Assembly (NCBI RefSeq): GCF_031679605.1
Contig: NZ_CP117522.1
Span: forward strand, 682,001-746,000
DNA length: 64,000 bases
Source: Streptomyces luomodiensis
GTDB taxonomy: Bacteria; Actinomycetota; Actinomycetes; Streptomycetales; Streptomycetaceae
Direction: 5' to 3'
This document shows positions 33,035 through 42,307 of the stretch, piece by piece. Under the pieces are notes generated by a model. It did no database searches. It was not told where the DNA came from and saw nothing but the letters and a program-made list of their open reading frames with translations. A program made the position numbers and the translations under genes. The number at the start of each line of letters is the position of its first letter. Positions within the stretch are counted from its first letter, which is position 1.

Positions 33035-34759
33035 ATGCGTGATCGAAGAGCGATATCCCGGCGTGCCACCGTGGCCGCCGTCAGTCTGGCCCTGGTCGGA
33101 GGAGTCGCGGCCTGCGCCGGACCGCAGGACGGCGGTGAGAGTTCCGGGAAGGGCGACGGCAAACCCGCCAAGGGCGGCAAGCTCACGGTGCTCAACTCCG
33201 AGGCCCAGTCGGACTTCGACCCCGCCCGCCTGTACACCTCGGGCGGCGGCAACGTCCCCTCGCTGGTCTTCCGCACGCTGACCACGCGCAACCGCGCGAA
33301 CGGCGCCGCGGGCACCCGGGTGGTGCCCGATCTCGCGACCGGTGTGGGCACCCCCAGCGAGAACGCCACGGTGTGGACGTACACGCTGAAGAAGGGCCTG
33401 AAGTTCGAGGACGGCTCCGCCATCACCTCCGCCGACATCAAGTACGGCGTGGAGCGGTCCTTCGCCGCCGAACTCTCCGGTGGCGCACCCTATCTGCGCG
33501 ACTGGCTGATCGGTGGCGACACCTACCAGGGCCCCTTCGTCCACAAGGGCAAGAAGACCCTCGACTCGATCGAGACGCCGGACGAGAGGACCATCGTCTT
33601 CAGGCTGAAGAAGCCCGTGGGCGACTTCCCGTACCTGGCGACCCAGACCCAGTTCGCGCCCGTGCCCAAGGACAAGGACACCGGCGCCAGGTACGAGTCG
33701 CATCCGATCTCCTCGGGTCCGTACAAGGTCGTGAAGAACACAGGCGACGGCGAACGGCTCCAGCTGGAGCGCAACCCGTACTGGTCGGAGAAGGTCGACG
33801 ACCAGCGCAAGGCGTACCCCGACACCATCGACGTACGCTCCGGTCTGGACCCGGCGGTCATCAACCAGCGCCTGTCGACCAGTTCGGGTGACGACGCGCG
33901 GGCGATCACCACGGACACCAACCTCGGTCCCGCCGAGCTCGCCCAGATCGGCCAGGACAAGGCCCTGAAGTCGCGGGTCGGGATCGGACACTTCGGCTAC
34001 ACCGACTACCTGGCGTTCAACCCGAAGGTGAAGCCGTTCGACAAGCCCGAGGTGCGCCAGGCCATCTCGTACGCGATCGGCCGCAAGAGCGTCATCAACG
34101 CCGTGGGCGGCTCCTCCCTCGCCGAGCCCGCCACCACCTTCCTGCCGGACCAGAAGGCATTCGGTTACACGCCCTACGACCACTTCCCGGCGGGTGAGAA
34201 CGGCAACCCCAAGAAGGCCAGGGAGCTGCTGGCGAAGGCCGGTTACGAGGACGGGCTGACCATCACCCTCACCCACTCCACCGACGAGGGCGAAATGGGC
34301 CCCACCGTCGCCGCCGCGGTCCAGCAGTCCCTGGCGAAGGCGGGCATCAAGGTCAGGCTGAAGGGCCTGGAAGGCAACGCCTACAACGAGCAGCGCTGGG
34401 ACGCCGACGCCACCCCCGGTTTCTTCCTCACCCGCTGGGGAGCGGACTGGCCCGCCGGATACCCGTTCCTCGCCCCGATCTTCGACGGGCGGCAGATCGT
34501 CGGGGACGGCGCCAACTTCAACCACGCGCAGCTCGACGATCCGTCGATCAACAAGGAGTTCGACGAGATCAGCAGGCTGACCGATCTGAAGGCGGCGGCC
34601 AAGCGCTGGGGCGCCCTGGACGAGAGGATCGGCGAGCTGGCCCTCACGGTGCCGCTCTACCACCCGGTCTACCAGCGCCTGGTCGGCAAGGACGTCAAGA
34701 ACGTCGTCATCAGCGACTGGACCGGCGTCCTCGACATCTCGCAGGTGGCGGTCAAGTAG
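33035..34759 (+). CDS. ABC transporter substrate-binding lipoprotein, peptide/nickel/opine type (SBP family 5)
   Basis: 574-aa extracytoplasmic receptor. The N-terminus is a lipoprotein signal with lipobox VAAC (Cys27) after a twin-Arg-like RRAISRR stretch. Family 5 features include the FDPARLYTSGGG opening, WTYTLKKGLKFEDGSAITSADIKYGVER (the SBP_bac_5 signature) and DYLAFNPKVKPFDKPEVRQAISYAIGR. Binds peptides or related amides. The leader peptide upstream suggests a sulfur-bearing ligand such as glutathione or a sulfur-containing amino-acid derivative (inference). The stop overlaps the permease start (TAGTG). Confidence 0.93.
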   Translation: MRDRRAISRRATVAAVSLALVGGVAACAGPQDGGESSGKGDGKPAKGGKLTVLNSEAQSDFDPARLYTSGGGNVPSLVFRTLTTRNRANGAAGTRVVPDLATGVGTPSENATVWTYTLKKGLKFEDGSAITSADIKYGVERSFAAELSGGAPYLRDWLIGGDTYQGPFVHKGKKTLDSIETPDERTIVFRLKKPVGDFPYLATQTQFAPVPKDKDTGARYESHPISSGPYKVVKNTGDGERLQLERNPYWSEKVDDQRKAYPDTIDVRSGLDPAVINQRLSTSSGDDARAITTDTNLGPAELAQIGQDKALKSRVGIGHFGYTDYLAFNPKVKPFDKPEVRQAISYAIGRKSVINAVGGSSLAEPATTFLPDQKAFGYTPYDHFPAGENGNPKKARELLAKAGYEDGLTITLTHSTDEGEMGPTVAAAVQQSLAKAGIKVRLKGLEGNAYNEQRWDADATPGFFLTRWGADWPAGYPFLAPIFDGRQIVGDGANFNHAQLDDPSINKEFDEISRLTDLKAAAKRWGALDERIGELALTVPLYHPVYQRLVGKDVKNVVISDWTGVLDISQVAVK

Positions 34760-35748
34760 TGGCCGTGCACGACACCCTGGCCTCCGGGGCGGACGGGCCG
34801 CCCGCCCCGGGACCGGCCGCCGGGGCCCATGGCGCCTGGCACCGGCTCCGCGCGCGGCCCTCGGCCGTGGTCGCGGGCGCGGTGCTCGCCGTCCTCGTCC
34901 TCGCCGCGCTCGCCGCGCCGCTGCTGACGGCGGTCAGCGGTCAGGACCCGTACGCCTACCACGACGAGCTGGTCGACTCCGCGAGTGGTGGCGCGCCCGA
35001 GGGCGCGTTCGGCGGCGTCGGCGGCGAGCACTGGCTGGGCGTCGAACCGGGCACCGGGCGCGACCTGTTCGCCCGGTTGCTGTACGGGGCGCGCGTCTCG
35101 CTGCTGGTGGCGGCCGGGGCCACGGTGCTCCAGATCGCGATCGGCGTGGGCGTGGGCCTGGCCGCGGCGCTCGGCAGCCGGTGGGCGGACCAGGTCCTCA
35201 GCCGGCTCACCGATGTGATGGTGGCGCTGCCGATGCTGGTGCTGGCCATCGCGCTGACCACGGTGGTACCCGAGGGCTTCCCGCGTCCGCTGCTGCTCGT
35301 CCTGGTCATGGGGGTGCTCAACTGGGGCGGCACCTCCCGTGTGGTGCGGGCTCAGACGCTGACGCTGCGCCGTCTGGACTTCGTCGCCGCGGCCCGGCTG
35401 GGCGGCTCGGGCCCTTGGCGGGTGGTCCGGCGGGAGCTGTTGCCGTCGCTCGCGGCGCCCGTCATCACCTACGCGGCCATCCTGCTCCCGTCCAACATCG
35501 TGCTGGAGGCGTCGCTGTCGTTCCTCGGCATCGGTGTGAAGCCGCCCACGCCCTCCTGGGGCCAGATGCTGTCGACGGCGACCACCTGGTTCCGCGCCGA
35601 CCCGATGTACGTCCTGCTGCCGTCCGGGCTGCTGTTCGTCACCGTGCTCGCGTTCACCGTGCTGGGGGACGCCGTGCGCACCGCGCTCGACCCGCGCGAG
35701 GCGAGCCGTCTGCGGGTGGGCACGCGCAAGGAGAAGACCCGTGACTGA
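34759..35748 (+). CDS. ABC transporter permease (DppC/OppC type)
   Basis: 329-aa permease with a hydrophobic N-terminal segment, then a BPD_transp_1 domain of 5 segments. The EAA-like loop (about 210-235) reads VAAARLGGSGPWRVVRRELLP, and FLGIGVKPPTPSWGQML is the DppC-type C-terminal signature. The GTG start overlaps the preceding stop by one base, and its own 3' end overlaps the next gene by 8 bp. Gene order is C before B, the reverse of E. coli dpp. Confidence 0.92.
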   Translation: MAVHDTLASGADGPPAPGPAAGAHGAWHRLRARPSAVVAGAVLAVLVLAALAAPLLTAVSGQDPYAYHDELVDSASGGAPEGAFGGVGGEHWLGVEPGTGRDLFARLLYGARVSLLVAAGATVLQIAIGVGVGLAAALGSRWADQVLSRLTDVMVALPMLVLAIALTTVVPEGFPRPLLLVLVMGVLNWGGTSRVVRAQTLTLRRLDFVAAARLGGSGPWRVVRRELLPSLAAPVITYAAILLPSNIVLEASLSFLGIGVKPPTPSWGQMLSTATTWFRADPMYVLLPSGLLFVTVLAFTVLGDAVRTALDPREASRLRVGTRKEKTRD

Positions 35749-36754
35749 CCGTTTTCCGCCCCCGGCCGTGCGCTTCGTGGCGAAGCGGCTGCTTGGGGCC
35801 GCGCTGGTGCTGCTGGTGCTGTCCGTCGCCCTGTACGCGCTGTTCTACCTGGTCCCCGGCGACCCCGCGCGGCTCGCCTGCGGGGAGCGGTGCAATCCGG
35901 CGCAGGTGGCGCAGGTACGGGAGCGGCTGGGGCTCGACGAACCGGCCTACGCCCAGTATCTGCACTTCCTCCAGGGCGTGTTCGCCGGGCGCGACTACTC
36001 GACGGGCACCTCGCTGGAGCACTGCTCGGCGCCCTGCCTGGGCCTGTCCCACCAGAACGACGAGGAGGTCACCGCGCTCATCCTGCGGGGGCTGCCCGCC
36101 ACCGCCTCGCTCGCCCTCGGCGCGATGGTGGTGTGGCTGGTGCTGGGAGTCGGCACGGGGCTGCTGTCCGCGCTGCGCCGGGGCGGGGTGACCGAACGGG
36201 CGCTGACCGTGCTGACACTGGCCGGAACCGCCACTCCGGTGTTCATCCTGGGGCTGCTGCTGCTCATGGCCGTCTGCGCCTATCTGCGGTGGCTGCCCTT
36301 CCCCTCGTACGTCCCGCTCGCCCAGGACCCGGAGCAGTGGGCCTGGAACATGCTGCTGCCCTGGCTGACACTCGGCCTCTTCGAGAGCGCCAAGTACGCC
36401 CGGCTCACCCGTTCCGCCACGCTGGAGGTCCTCGCGGAGGACCACATCCGCACCTTCCGCGCCTACGGCGTGAGCGAGCGGGCCATCGTGGCCCGGCACG
36501 CGCTGCGAGGGGCGCTGCCCCCGGTGATCGCCCTGAGCGCCCTGGACCTGGGGTCGATGATGGGCGGGGCCATGCTCACCGAGCAGCTCTTCGGCCTTCC
36601 GGGGCTGGGCCGGCTCCTCATCGACAGCGTGCGCTCGGTCGACCTTCCGGTGGTCGTCGGCGTGGTCCTGGTCATCGGTGTGGCCGTGGTGCTCGCCAAC
36701 GTGATCGCGGACATCCTCTACGCCCTGGCCGACCGAAGGGTGGTCCTGTCATGA
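35741..36754 (+). CDS. ABC transporter permease (DppB/OppB type)
   Basis: 337-aa permease with 6 hydrophobic segments. The N-terminal KRLLGAALVLLVLSVALYALFYLVPGDP is the OppB-N signature; the C-terminal half has the LEVLAEDHIRTFRAYGVSERAI EAA loop and MMGGAMLTEQLFGLPGLGRLL. It pairs with the upstream DppC-type permease as the transmembrane channel. It overlaps both neighbours, so the whole operon is translationally coupled. Confidence 0.92.
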   Translation: MTDRFPPPAVRFVAKRLLGAALVLLVLSVALYALFYLVPGDPARLACGERCNPAQVAQVRERLGLDEPAYAQYLHFLQGVFAGRDYSTGTSLEHCSAPCLGLSHQNDEEVTALILRGLPATASLALGAMVVWLVLGVGTGLLSALRRGGVTERALTVLTLAGTATPVFILGLLLLMAVCAYLRWLPFPSYVPLAQDPEQWAWNMLLPWLTLGLFESAKYARLTRSATLEVLAEDHIRTFRAYGVSERAIVARHALRGALPPVIALSALDLGSMMGGAMLTEQLFGLPGLGRLLIDSVRSVDLPVVVGVVLVIGVAVVLANVIADILYALADRRVVLS

Positions 36755-38424
36755 CAGCGGTGGAACAACCGGCGAGTGCGGCGGCCGAGGCGTCCGGACT
36801 CCTTATCGATGTCCGGGGTCTGACCGTCGACTTCGCCACGGGCGGGGAGGACGTGCGCGCCGTCGACGACCTCTCCTTCCGGCTCTCGGCCGGGCAGGCA
36901 CTCGGCATCGTCGGCGAGTCCGGCTCCGGCAAGAGCACGGTGGCCGCGGCGCTGCTGGGCCTCCACCGGGGCACCGGGGCACGGCTGACCGGCACCGTGA
37001 CCGTGGGCGGGATCGATGTGGGGGCCGCGTCGGTACGGGAGTTGAGGCGGCTGCGCGGCGCCACCGCGGCCATGGTCTTCCAGGACCCGCTGTCCTCCCT
37101 CGATCCCTACCTGGCCGTCGGCGACCAGATCGCCGAGGTGTACCGGACGCACGCCCCGCACGTCTCCCGGCGCGCGGCGCGCGAACGGGCGGTGGCCGTG
37201 CTGGACCGGGTCGGCATCCCCCACGCGGCACGGCGGTCCCGCTCCCGGCCGCACGAGTTCAGCGGCGGCATGCGTCAGCGCGCCCTGATCGGGATGGCGC
37301 TCGTCTGCGAACCGCGGGTGCTGGTGGCGGACGAGCCGACCACCGCCCTGGATGTGACGGTGCAGGCCCAGATCCTCGACCTGCTGCACGAACTGCGCGC
37401 CGAGACCGGCATGGGCCTGGTCCTGGTCTCCCATGACCTCGGTGTGGTCGCGGGCAGCGTGGATCAGATGCTGGTGATGAAGGACGGGCGCGCCGTGGAG
37501 CGCGGCACGGTCGGCACGGTCCTTAGGGAGCCGCGCGAGCCCTACACCCGCGGTCTGCTCGCCGCGGTGCCCCGGGTGGAGACGCGGCGTGCCCCGGCCG
37601 CCGCGGCCGCCCCCGTGTCCGACGGTGACGTCCTGCTGGAAGCGGTGGCGGTGCGGCGGAAGTTCGGGCGCGGGAAGAACCGTACGGTCGCCGTGGACGG
37701 TGTGTCGCTGAACGTGGCGCGGGGCGAGACCCTCGGCATCGTCGGCGAGTCGGGCAGCGGCAAGACGACGCTGGGTCGGATGCTGGTGCGGCTGCTGGAG
37801 CCGAGCGGTGGGTCGGTCCGCTACCGGGGGCGCGAGCTGACCGGCCTGCACCGGGGACTCCAGATGGTGTTCCAGGACCCGGTCTCCTCCCTCAACCCGC
37901 GCCGCGGCATCGGTGAGTCCGTCGCCGATCCGCTGCGTGCCGCGGGGACGCTGACCGACGCGGAGATCAGGCGCCGCGCGAGCGAGGCCCTGGAGCGCGT
38001 CGGTCTCGACCCGGGGTGGTACCACCGCTACCCGCACGAGTTCAGCGGCGGCCAGCGCCAGCGGGTCGGCATCGCCCGCGCGCTCGTGCCCGAACCGGGG
38101 CTCATCGTGTGCGACGAGCCGGTCTCCGCCCTCGACGTCACCACCCAGGCCCAGGTCCTGGACCTGCTCGCGGAGCTCCAGCGCGACCTCGGGCTCGCCC
38201 TGGTGCTGATCTCGCACGACCTGGCGGTGGTGCGCCGGGCCAGCGACCGGGTGGCGGTCATGCGGCGGGGCACCATCGTCGAGGAGGGCCCGGCGGACAC
38301 GGTCTACGACGCGCCCCAGAACCCGTACACCAAGGCCCTGCTCGCGGCGGTACCGGTGCTCGACCCCGCCGAGGCCGCGGCGCGCCGCGCGGCGCGCGGC
38401 AACCGGCCGGTGCTCCGGCCCTGA
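36751..38424 (+). CDS. Fused dual ABC ATPase (DppD-DppF type) of the peptide/sulfur importer
   Basis: 557-aa protein with two complete nucleotide-binding domains in one chain. NBD1 (about 15-265) and NBD2 (about 290-550) each carry a GESGSGK Walker A (S-T and T-T versions). The signatures are [14 protein letters not shown] and [14 protein letters not shown], and Walker B is DEPTTALD and DEPVSALD. Both keep the oligopeptide-type extension after the H-loop ([14 protein letters not shown] and [14 protein letters not shown]). Both sites look catalytically competent. It energises the DppB/C-type channel. An E. coli-like system would need two genes; fusion is common in actinobacteria. Confidence 0.93.
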   Translation: MTAVEQPASAAAEASGLLIDVRGLTVDFATGGEDVRAVDDLSFRLSAGQALGIVGESGSGKSTVAAALLGLHRGTGARLTGTVTVGGIDVGAASVRELRRLRGATAAMVFQDPLSSLDPYLAVGDQIAEVYRTHAPHVSRRAARERAVAVLDRVGIPHAARRSRSRPHEFSGGMRQRALIGMALVCEPRVLVADEPTTALDVTVQAQILDLLHELRAETGMGLVLVSHDLGVVAGSVDQMLVMKDGRAVERGTVGTVLREPREPYTRGLLAAVPRVETRRAPAAAAAPVSDGDVLLEAVAVRRKFGRGKNRTVAVDGVSLNVARGETLGIVGESGSGKTTLGRMLVRLLEPSGGSVRYRGRELTGLHRGLQMVFQDPVSSLNPRRGIGESVADPLRAAGTLTDAEIRRRASEALERVGLDPGWYHRYPHEFSGGQRQRVGIARALVPEPGLIVCDEPVSALDVTTQAQVLDLLAELQRDLGLALVLISHDLAVVRRASDRVAVMRRGTIVEEGPADTVYDAPQNPYTKALLAAVPVLDPAEAAARRAARGNRPVLRP

Positions 38425-38492
38425 CCGGCCGGGGCCGCCTCACCGGCCGGGGCGGCTCACCGGCCGGGGCGGCTCACCGGCCGGGGCGGCTC
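38424..38492. repeat. Short tandem repeats (17/18 bp, four copies)
   Basis: Four head-to-tail copies of ACCGGCCGGGGCGGCTC occupy 38424-38441 (18 bp, two substitutions), 38442-38458, 38459-38475 and 38476-38492, with a decayed fifth copy after. They fill the space between the convergent ATPase and hydrolase genes and touch both stop codons. They are probably slippage products; the CCGGCCGG palindromes could also act as a terminator. Confidence 0.85.
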
Positions 38493-39366
38493 ACCGGTTC
38501 GGGCGGCCGCCCAGGAACCCGGCGAGGGCGTCCAGGACCTGGTCGGGCGCCTCCTCGGGCACGTAGTGGCCGCCGGGCACGGCGTGTCCGCTCACCGCCG
38601 CCGGATCGGCGTGGTGCTCGCGCCAGACGGCGAGGACGTCGTCCTGGGCCAGGCCGCCTTCGGCGCCCCAGAGCAGCAGCAGCGGACAGCGCAGCCGCAG
38701 CCCCCGCGCGTGGTCGGCCTCGTCGAGCTCCAGGTCGGTGGTGAAACCGGCCCGGTAGTCCTCCAACGTGGCCTGGAGGTGGGCCGGATCGGTGTACTCG
38801 GCGACGTAGTGGCGGAAGGTCTCCTCGTCGACGGCGCCCGAGGCGAGGACGCGCCGCAGGAAGTACCGCAGATAGGGTTCGACGTTTCCGGCCAGCAGCA
38901 ACTCGGGCAGCTCCGGCTGGAGATGGAAGAACCAGTGCCACATGGCGGCCGCCGACGTCCGGTCGAACGAGTTCATCACGACCCGGGTCGGCAGCACGTC
39001 GAGCAGCGCGAGCGCGCCGACCTCGGACGGGCGGTCGAGCGCCCACCGGTGTGCGACACGGGCGCCGCGGTCGTGCCCGACCACGACGGCCGAGTCATGC
39101 CCCAGATGACGCACCAGGGCGCTCAGGTCGGCCGCGGTGGCGCGCTTGTCGTATCCCGTGTCTGCCAGACCGGAGGCCCCGTACCCGCGCAGATCGGGGA
39201 CGACCACGGTGTACCGCTCGGCGAGCGGTCCGACGAGCTTGCGCCAGCACAGCCCGGTCTGCGGCCAGCCGTGCAGCAGGACGATCAGCTCCTCCCCCGA
39301 ACCGGCCGTGCGGTAGGCCAGGTCGACATCGTCCAGGGCCACCGTCCGTACCGAGTCCCACCGCAT
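38491..39366 (-). CDS. Alpha/beta hydrolase with Asp nucleophile (epoxide-hydrolase/haloacid-dehalogenase-like)
   Basis: 291-aa protein. HGWPQTG (oxyanion HGxP), GHDRGAR (nucleophile elbow with Asp instead of Ser) and a late GGHYVPEEAP (catalytic His) are the pattern of soluble epoxide hydrolases and fluoroacetate dehalogenases. The cap region includes a WHWFFHLQPELPELLL segment, as in the family. The ATG at 39364-39366 is preferred because GGAGAAA lies 5 nt upstream; an ATG at 39376-39378 is an alternative. The 3' end runs into the tandem repeats. Confidence 0.87.
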   Translation of the reverse strand: MRWDSVRTVALDDVDLAYRTAGSGEELIVLLHGWPQTGLCWRKLVGPLAERYTVVVPDLRGYGASGLADTGYDKRATAADLSALVRHLGHDSAVVVGHDRGARVAHRWALDRPSEVGALALLDVLPTRVVMNSFDRTSAAAMWHWFFHLQPELPELLLAGNVEPYLRYFLRRVLASGAVDEETFRHYVAEYTDPAHLQATLEDYRAGFTTDLELDEADHARGLRLRCPLLLLWGAEGGLAQDDVLAVWREHHADPAAVSGHAVPGGHYVPEEAPDQVLDALAGFLGGRPNR

Positions 39367-39413
39367 GCTTTCTCCCATCGTCGATCCCCATACCTGTGGA
39401 GTCCTGTGGTAAC

Positions 39414-40862
39414 TCACCGCGGGCACGACGCGGACGGCGCAGACGACCCGGATGACCCGGACGACCCGGACGACACGGGCGGCGCGAGCGGCGAGTCGGC
39501 GGGCGTCCTCGGCGGGGCGGGCGGACGGCCCCGGCGCAGGGCCGCGCCGGCCGCCGCGGCGAGGACGAAGGTCACGGTCTCGTAGCCCATCGCGTGCCAG
39601 AAGGCGTCACCGGGGCCGGCGGCGGGTGCGGCGTACACGACACCGGCGAGCGCGACGCCGAGGGTCCCGCCGAGCTGCTGCGCGGTGGGCAGCAGCCCCG
39701 ACACGGAGCTGGCCGCGTGCGCCGGAGTCCTGGCCAGGACCAGGGCGAACACGGACGCGGTGAACAGGCCGAAGGCGACCCCGCCCACTCCGAGCGCCAG
39801 CCACAGCGCCGGCCCCGGGGCCGCGATCGTCGCGGCGACCACCACCGACACCACGGCCAGTGCACAGGCGGAGACGACGAGGACGGCCGCGCCGAGACGC
39901 CGCGCCGTCACCTCGGCGATTGCGCTGCCCAGCAGTGCCCCGACCGCGTACGGGGTGATCGTCAGCGCGGTCCGCAACGGGCTGTCGTGCAGCGTCCCTT
40001 GCAGGTGCAGCGACAGGAGCAGGGTGAAGGACGGGATGCCGGCGTTGAACACCAGCACCGCCCCGATGCCCCAGCGTGTCGTCCGCCCGGCGAGGGCGGA
40101 CGGGTGCACCAGCGGGTGGGGTACCCGGGCTTGCGATACGGCGAACGCGGCCAGCAGCGCGACCGCCACGGCCGGGCTGATCCACGTCCAGGCGGGCCAG
40201 CCGGCGTCCTGGCCGAGGGTGAGCGGCAGCACGAGCAGGACCAGTCCGGACAGGCAGAGTCCGGCGCCGACGGGATCGACCCGGCTGTCCGCACCCGCCC
40301 GGCCGGGCCCCGGCGGAAGGGCGGGGGACAGCACCAGGGCGGCGAGCCCGATCGGCGCGGGCAACGCCAGCGCGGCGCGCCACCCCAGGCCGAGCGGGTC
40401 GAGCTGGAGCAGGACGCCGCCGAGCAGTGGGCCCGCCAGCGAGGCGACCGCCATCGTCGCACCGTAAGAGCCGAGCGCGCGGGGCCGACGGGACTCGGGC
40501 ACCGTCGTCTGGATGATCGACAGGATCTGGGGGGCCACCAGTCCGCTGCCGAGGCCCTGGACCAGACGCCCGGCGATCAGTACGCCGATGTCCGGGGCGG
40601 CGGCCGCGACCGACGAGGCGAGGGTGAACACCGCCATTCCCACCACGAAGAGCCGGCGGTATCCGAACCGGTCGCCCAGCCGGGCCGCGGTGATCAGCGA
40701 ACAGGCGTAGGTCAGGGTGTAGCCGGCCAGCGCGAGCTGTCCGGCCCCCGCGCCGGCGTCCAGGTCCTGCCGGATGTCGACCACCGCTACCTGCATGACC
40801 GTCACGCTCACCAGCTGGACGAACGTTCCGGAGAGCAGCACGGGCAGCAGCGGGGCCCTCAT
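39414..40862 (-). CDS. MFS transporter, DHA2 drug-efflux type
   Basis: 482-aa exporter with about 14 hydrophobic segments, motif A ARLGDRFGYRRLF, and SYGATMAVASLAGPLLGGVLL (motif C). The C-terminus is unusual: a low-complexity SSGSSGSSGSS tail made by 9-bp GACCCGGAC-type repeats at 39440-39480. Its ATG overlaps the stop of a broken hydrolase gene upstream (ATGA), so translation may depend on reading that remnant. It is followed by the epoxide-hydrolase-like gene, possibly cotranscribed. Substrate unknown. Confidence 0.88.
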   Translation of the reverse strand: MRAPLLPVLLSGTFVQLVSVTVMQVAVVDIRQDLDAGAGAGQLALAGYTLTYACSLITAARLGDRFGYRRLFVVGMAVFTLASSVAAAAPDIGVLIAGRLVQGLGSGLVAPQILSIIQTTVPESRRPRALGSYGATMAVASLAGPLLGGVLLQLDPLGLGWRAALALPAPIGLAALVLSPALPPGPGRAGADSRVDPVGAGLCLSGLVLLVLPLTLGQDAGWPAWTWISPAVAVALLAAFAVSQARVPHPLVHPSALAGRTTRWGIGAVLVFNAGIPSFTLLLSLHLQGTLHDSPLRTALTITPYAVGALLGSAIAEVTARRLGAAVLVVSACALAVVSVVVAATIAAPGPALWLALGVGGVAFGLFTASVFALVLARTPAHAASSVSGLLPTAQQLGGTLGVALAGVVYAAPAAGPGDAFWHAMGYETVTFVLAAAAGAALRRGRPPAPPRTPADSPLAPPVSSGSSGSSGSSAPSASCPR

Positions 40863-41059
40863 ATCCGGTTCACCGATGACGCGATCGGCTCGGCGAGCTC
40901 TTCCGGCCGGGTGAGGAAGGGCGAGTGGCCGCCGGGCAGGCAGTGCACCTCGGTCGGCCGGTCCGTGGCCAGGGCGCGCTGGGTCATCGCCCGGTGCCGG
41001 GAGGAATGCCAGGCGCCGTGGCCGAGCACGGCCACGGTGGAGGGAACGGTCTGGTGCAT
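40859..41059 (-). pseudogene. Internally deleted alpha/beta hydrolase (N- and C-terminal ends joined)
   Basis: The 66-codon frame reads VAVLGHGAWHSSRHR (oxyanion region of a typical hydrolase N-terminus) and about ten residues later EVHCLPGGHSPFLTRPEELAEPI (the catalytic-His C-terminal end). The roughly 170 residues with the nucleophile elbow and cap are missing, with the frame retained. The product cannot be active. The stop overlaps the MFS start by ATGA, so the remnant may persist because it couples translation of the pump. Confidence 0.75.
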
Positions 41060-41281
41060 GAGCGGCCTTCTGGTCAGTGGACTCATCGGAAACCAGCCCA
41101 CACCGCAGGCGCCCCGTTATCCAGCGCGATATCTCGACTGCCGCCCCGCTATATCCACGACGTATCGCCGCCTCGTCGATCTTCAGGACGATGCACCTGG
41201 ACGCCACCGGGCGGGAGACCCGGCACGCCACGCCGAGGTGACGTGCGCCCGATCTCCCGCCCAGGAGCGCGATGCGGCCGG

Positions 41282-41800
41282 TCAGCCGCCGATGTTCACA
41301 TCGATGCAGACGTAGAAGGCGTTGGCGGTGTTCGCGATGTTCCAGACCGCGAGGACCTTCTGCTTGCCGGTCAGGTTGCCGAAGTCGACCTCATGGGTGA
41401 CGGTTTCGCCCGGTTGCGCTCCGCCGTCGTCGACCTCCGCGATCTTCGAGCCGCCGACGAAGTACTGCCAGGTGCTGGTCGCGTGAGGGGTGCTCAGCTT
41501 CCAGGTGAAGCTGGTCTTGGAGGAGACGGGCGTGGCGACCCAGCCCTTGCTGTCGTCGTCGAGCTCGGCGAACCTCTCGTTGCCGCCGCTGCAACTCGTC
41601 AGCCCCTTGGGCCCTTCGACGCTCTGCGGCTCGTACTTGATGTCACCGCAGGCCACGGTCCCGGCCGCACACTGGGCCTGGCGGCTCGGCGGGGTGGAGA
41701 CATAGCCGTGCGCGCTCGCCTCGCCCGCCGGGAGGCACAGCGCGAGCAGGGGGGCTATTCCGGCGCCGATGACGACGGACAGCCTGCGCTTCATGTTCAT
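41282..41800 (-). CDS. Lytic polysaccharide monooxygenase, AA10 family (small, single domain)
   Basis: 172-aa secreted copper enzyme. The signal peptide (1-30) ends EASA, so the mature protein starts at His31 (HGYVSTPPSRQ), which with His106 (in KLSTPHATSTW) forms the copper histidine brace. Six cysteines fit disulfides. The mature size of about 142 residues and the RQAQCAAG motif match the small Streptomyces chitin-active AA10 enzymes without carbohydrate-binding module. GAAGGAG precedes ATG 41798-41800. A dre element 140 bp upstream predicts DasR control by N-acetylglucosamine. Chitin is the likely substrate. Confidence 0.92.
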   Translation of the reverse strand: MNMKRRLSVVIGAGIAPLLALCLPAGEASAHGYVSTPPSRQAQCAAGTVACGDIKYEPQSVEGPKGLTSCSGGNERFAELDDDSKGWVATPVSSKTSFTWKLSTPHATSTWQYFVGGSKIAEVDDGGAQPGETVTHEVDFGNLTGKQKVLAVWNIANTANAFYVCIDVNIGG

Positions 41801-41939
41801 GCCAACTCCTTCCACGGCAAGGACCCGCCGGACGGAGGAAGTGCCTTGCCGATGGGGAACATGTGGGGGGCAGTGTGGGGGGTGGCTATGACGGAACGCA
41901 CCAACGGCGCCGGGGCGACCGCGAATCCGCGCCGCCATT

Positions 41940-41951
41940 AGGTCTAGACCA
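41940..41951. promoter_or_regulatory. DasR-responsive element (dre)
   Basis: AGGTCTAGACCA contains the perfect palindrome GGTCTAGACC (41941-41950), the core of the published dre consensus recognised by the GntR regulator DasR. It is 140 bp upstream of the AA10 LPMO gene in the right orientation to control it. DasR is not in the window. Confidence 0.85.
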
Positions 41952-42006
41952 TACCGCCTGTCCGTTCATGGTCAAGAGATGGCACAGAGATCGTCAGCGA
42001 TCCGTT

Positions 42007-42039
42007 TTCCGGTCCGCGTACCGGATACGCGGACCGGAA
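42007..42039. terminator. 14-bp perfect hairpin in the gap between the STAND gene and the LPMO promoter
   Basis: Arms 42007-42020 and 42026-42039 are exact reverse complements with a 5-nt loop. It lies 270 bp beyond the STAND gene stop and would keep its transcripts out of the LPMO gene. The rest of the gap 41801-42307 holds the dre site and no gene I can support. Confidence 0.65.
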
Positions 42040-42307
42040 CACCGGGGGACGGCCGGGACGGCCGCCGGCTCAGGCGCCGTGAGGCCGGCCGCGCCCGCCA
42101 CTGCTCGGCCGGGAAGGCGTCCAGCGGCACCAGGAGGCGGCCGGCGCGCCGTGTGACGCGGGCGGCGGGGCCGAACGTCCTGCCGGCGGCGTGGTGACGC
42201 CGGATCGCGGGCGGTTGCCACCTGGCCCGGCTCCTGCTGCGGGAGCGCCGCGCGCACCGTCCGTGAGCCGCGCCCCGGTCCGCTCCTGCTCGCGGCGGTG
42301 GCCGCGC

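Noticed and set aside
38424..38492. Tandem repeats considered as a CRISPR array
   Set aside because: Units are contiguous with no unique spacers, and no cas gene is present.
41952..42307. Possible short protein on the minus strand between the STAND gene and the dre site (a frame containing LLVPLDAFPAEQW)
   Set aside because: No start codon or ribosome binding site in frame; strongly basic, low-complexity translation.
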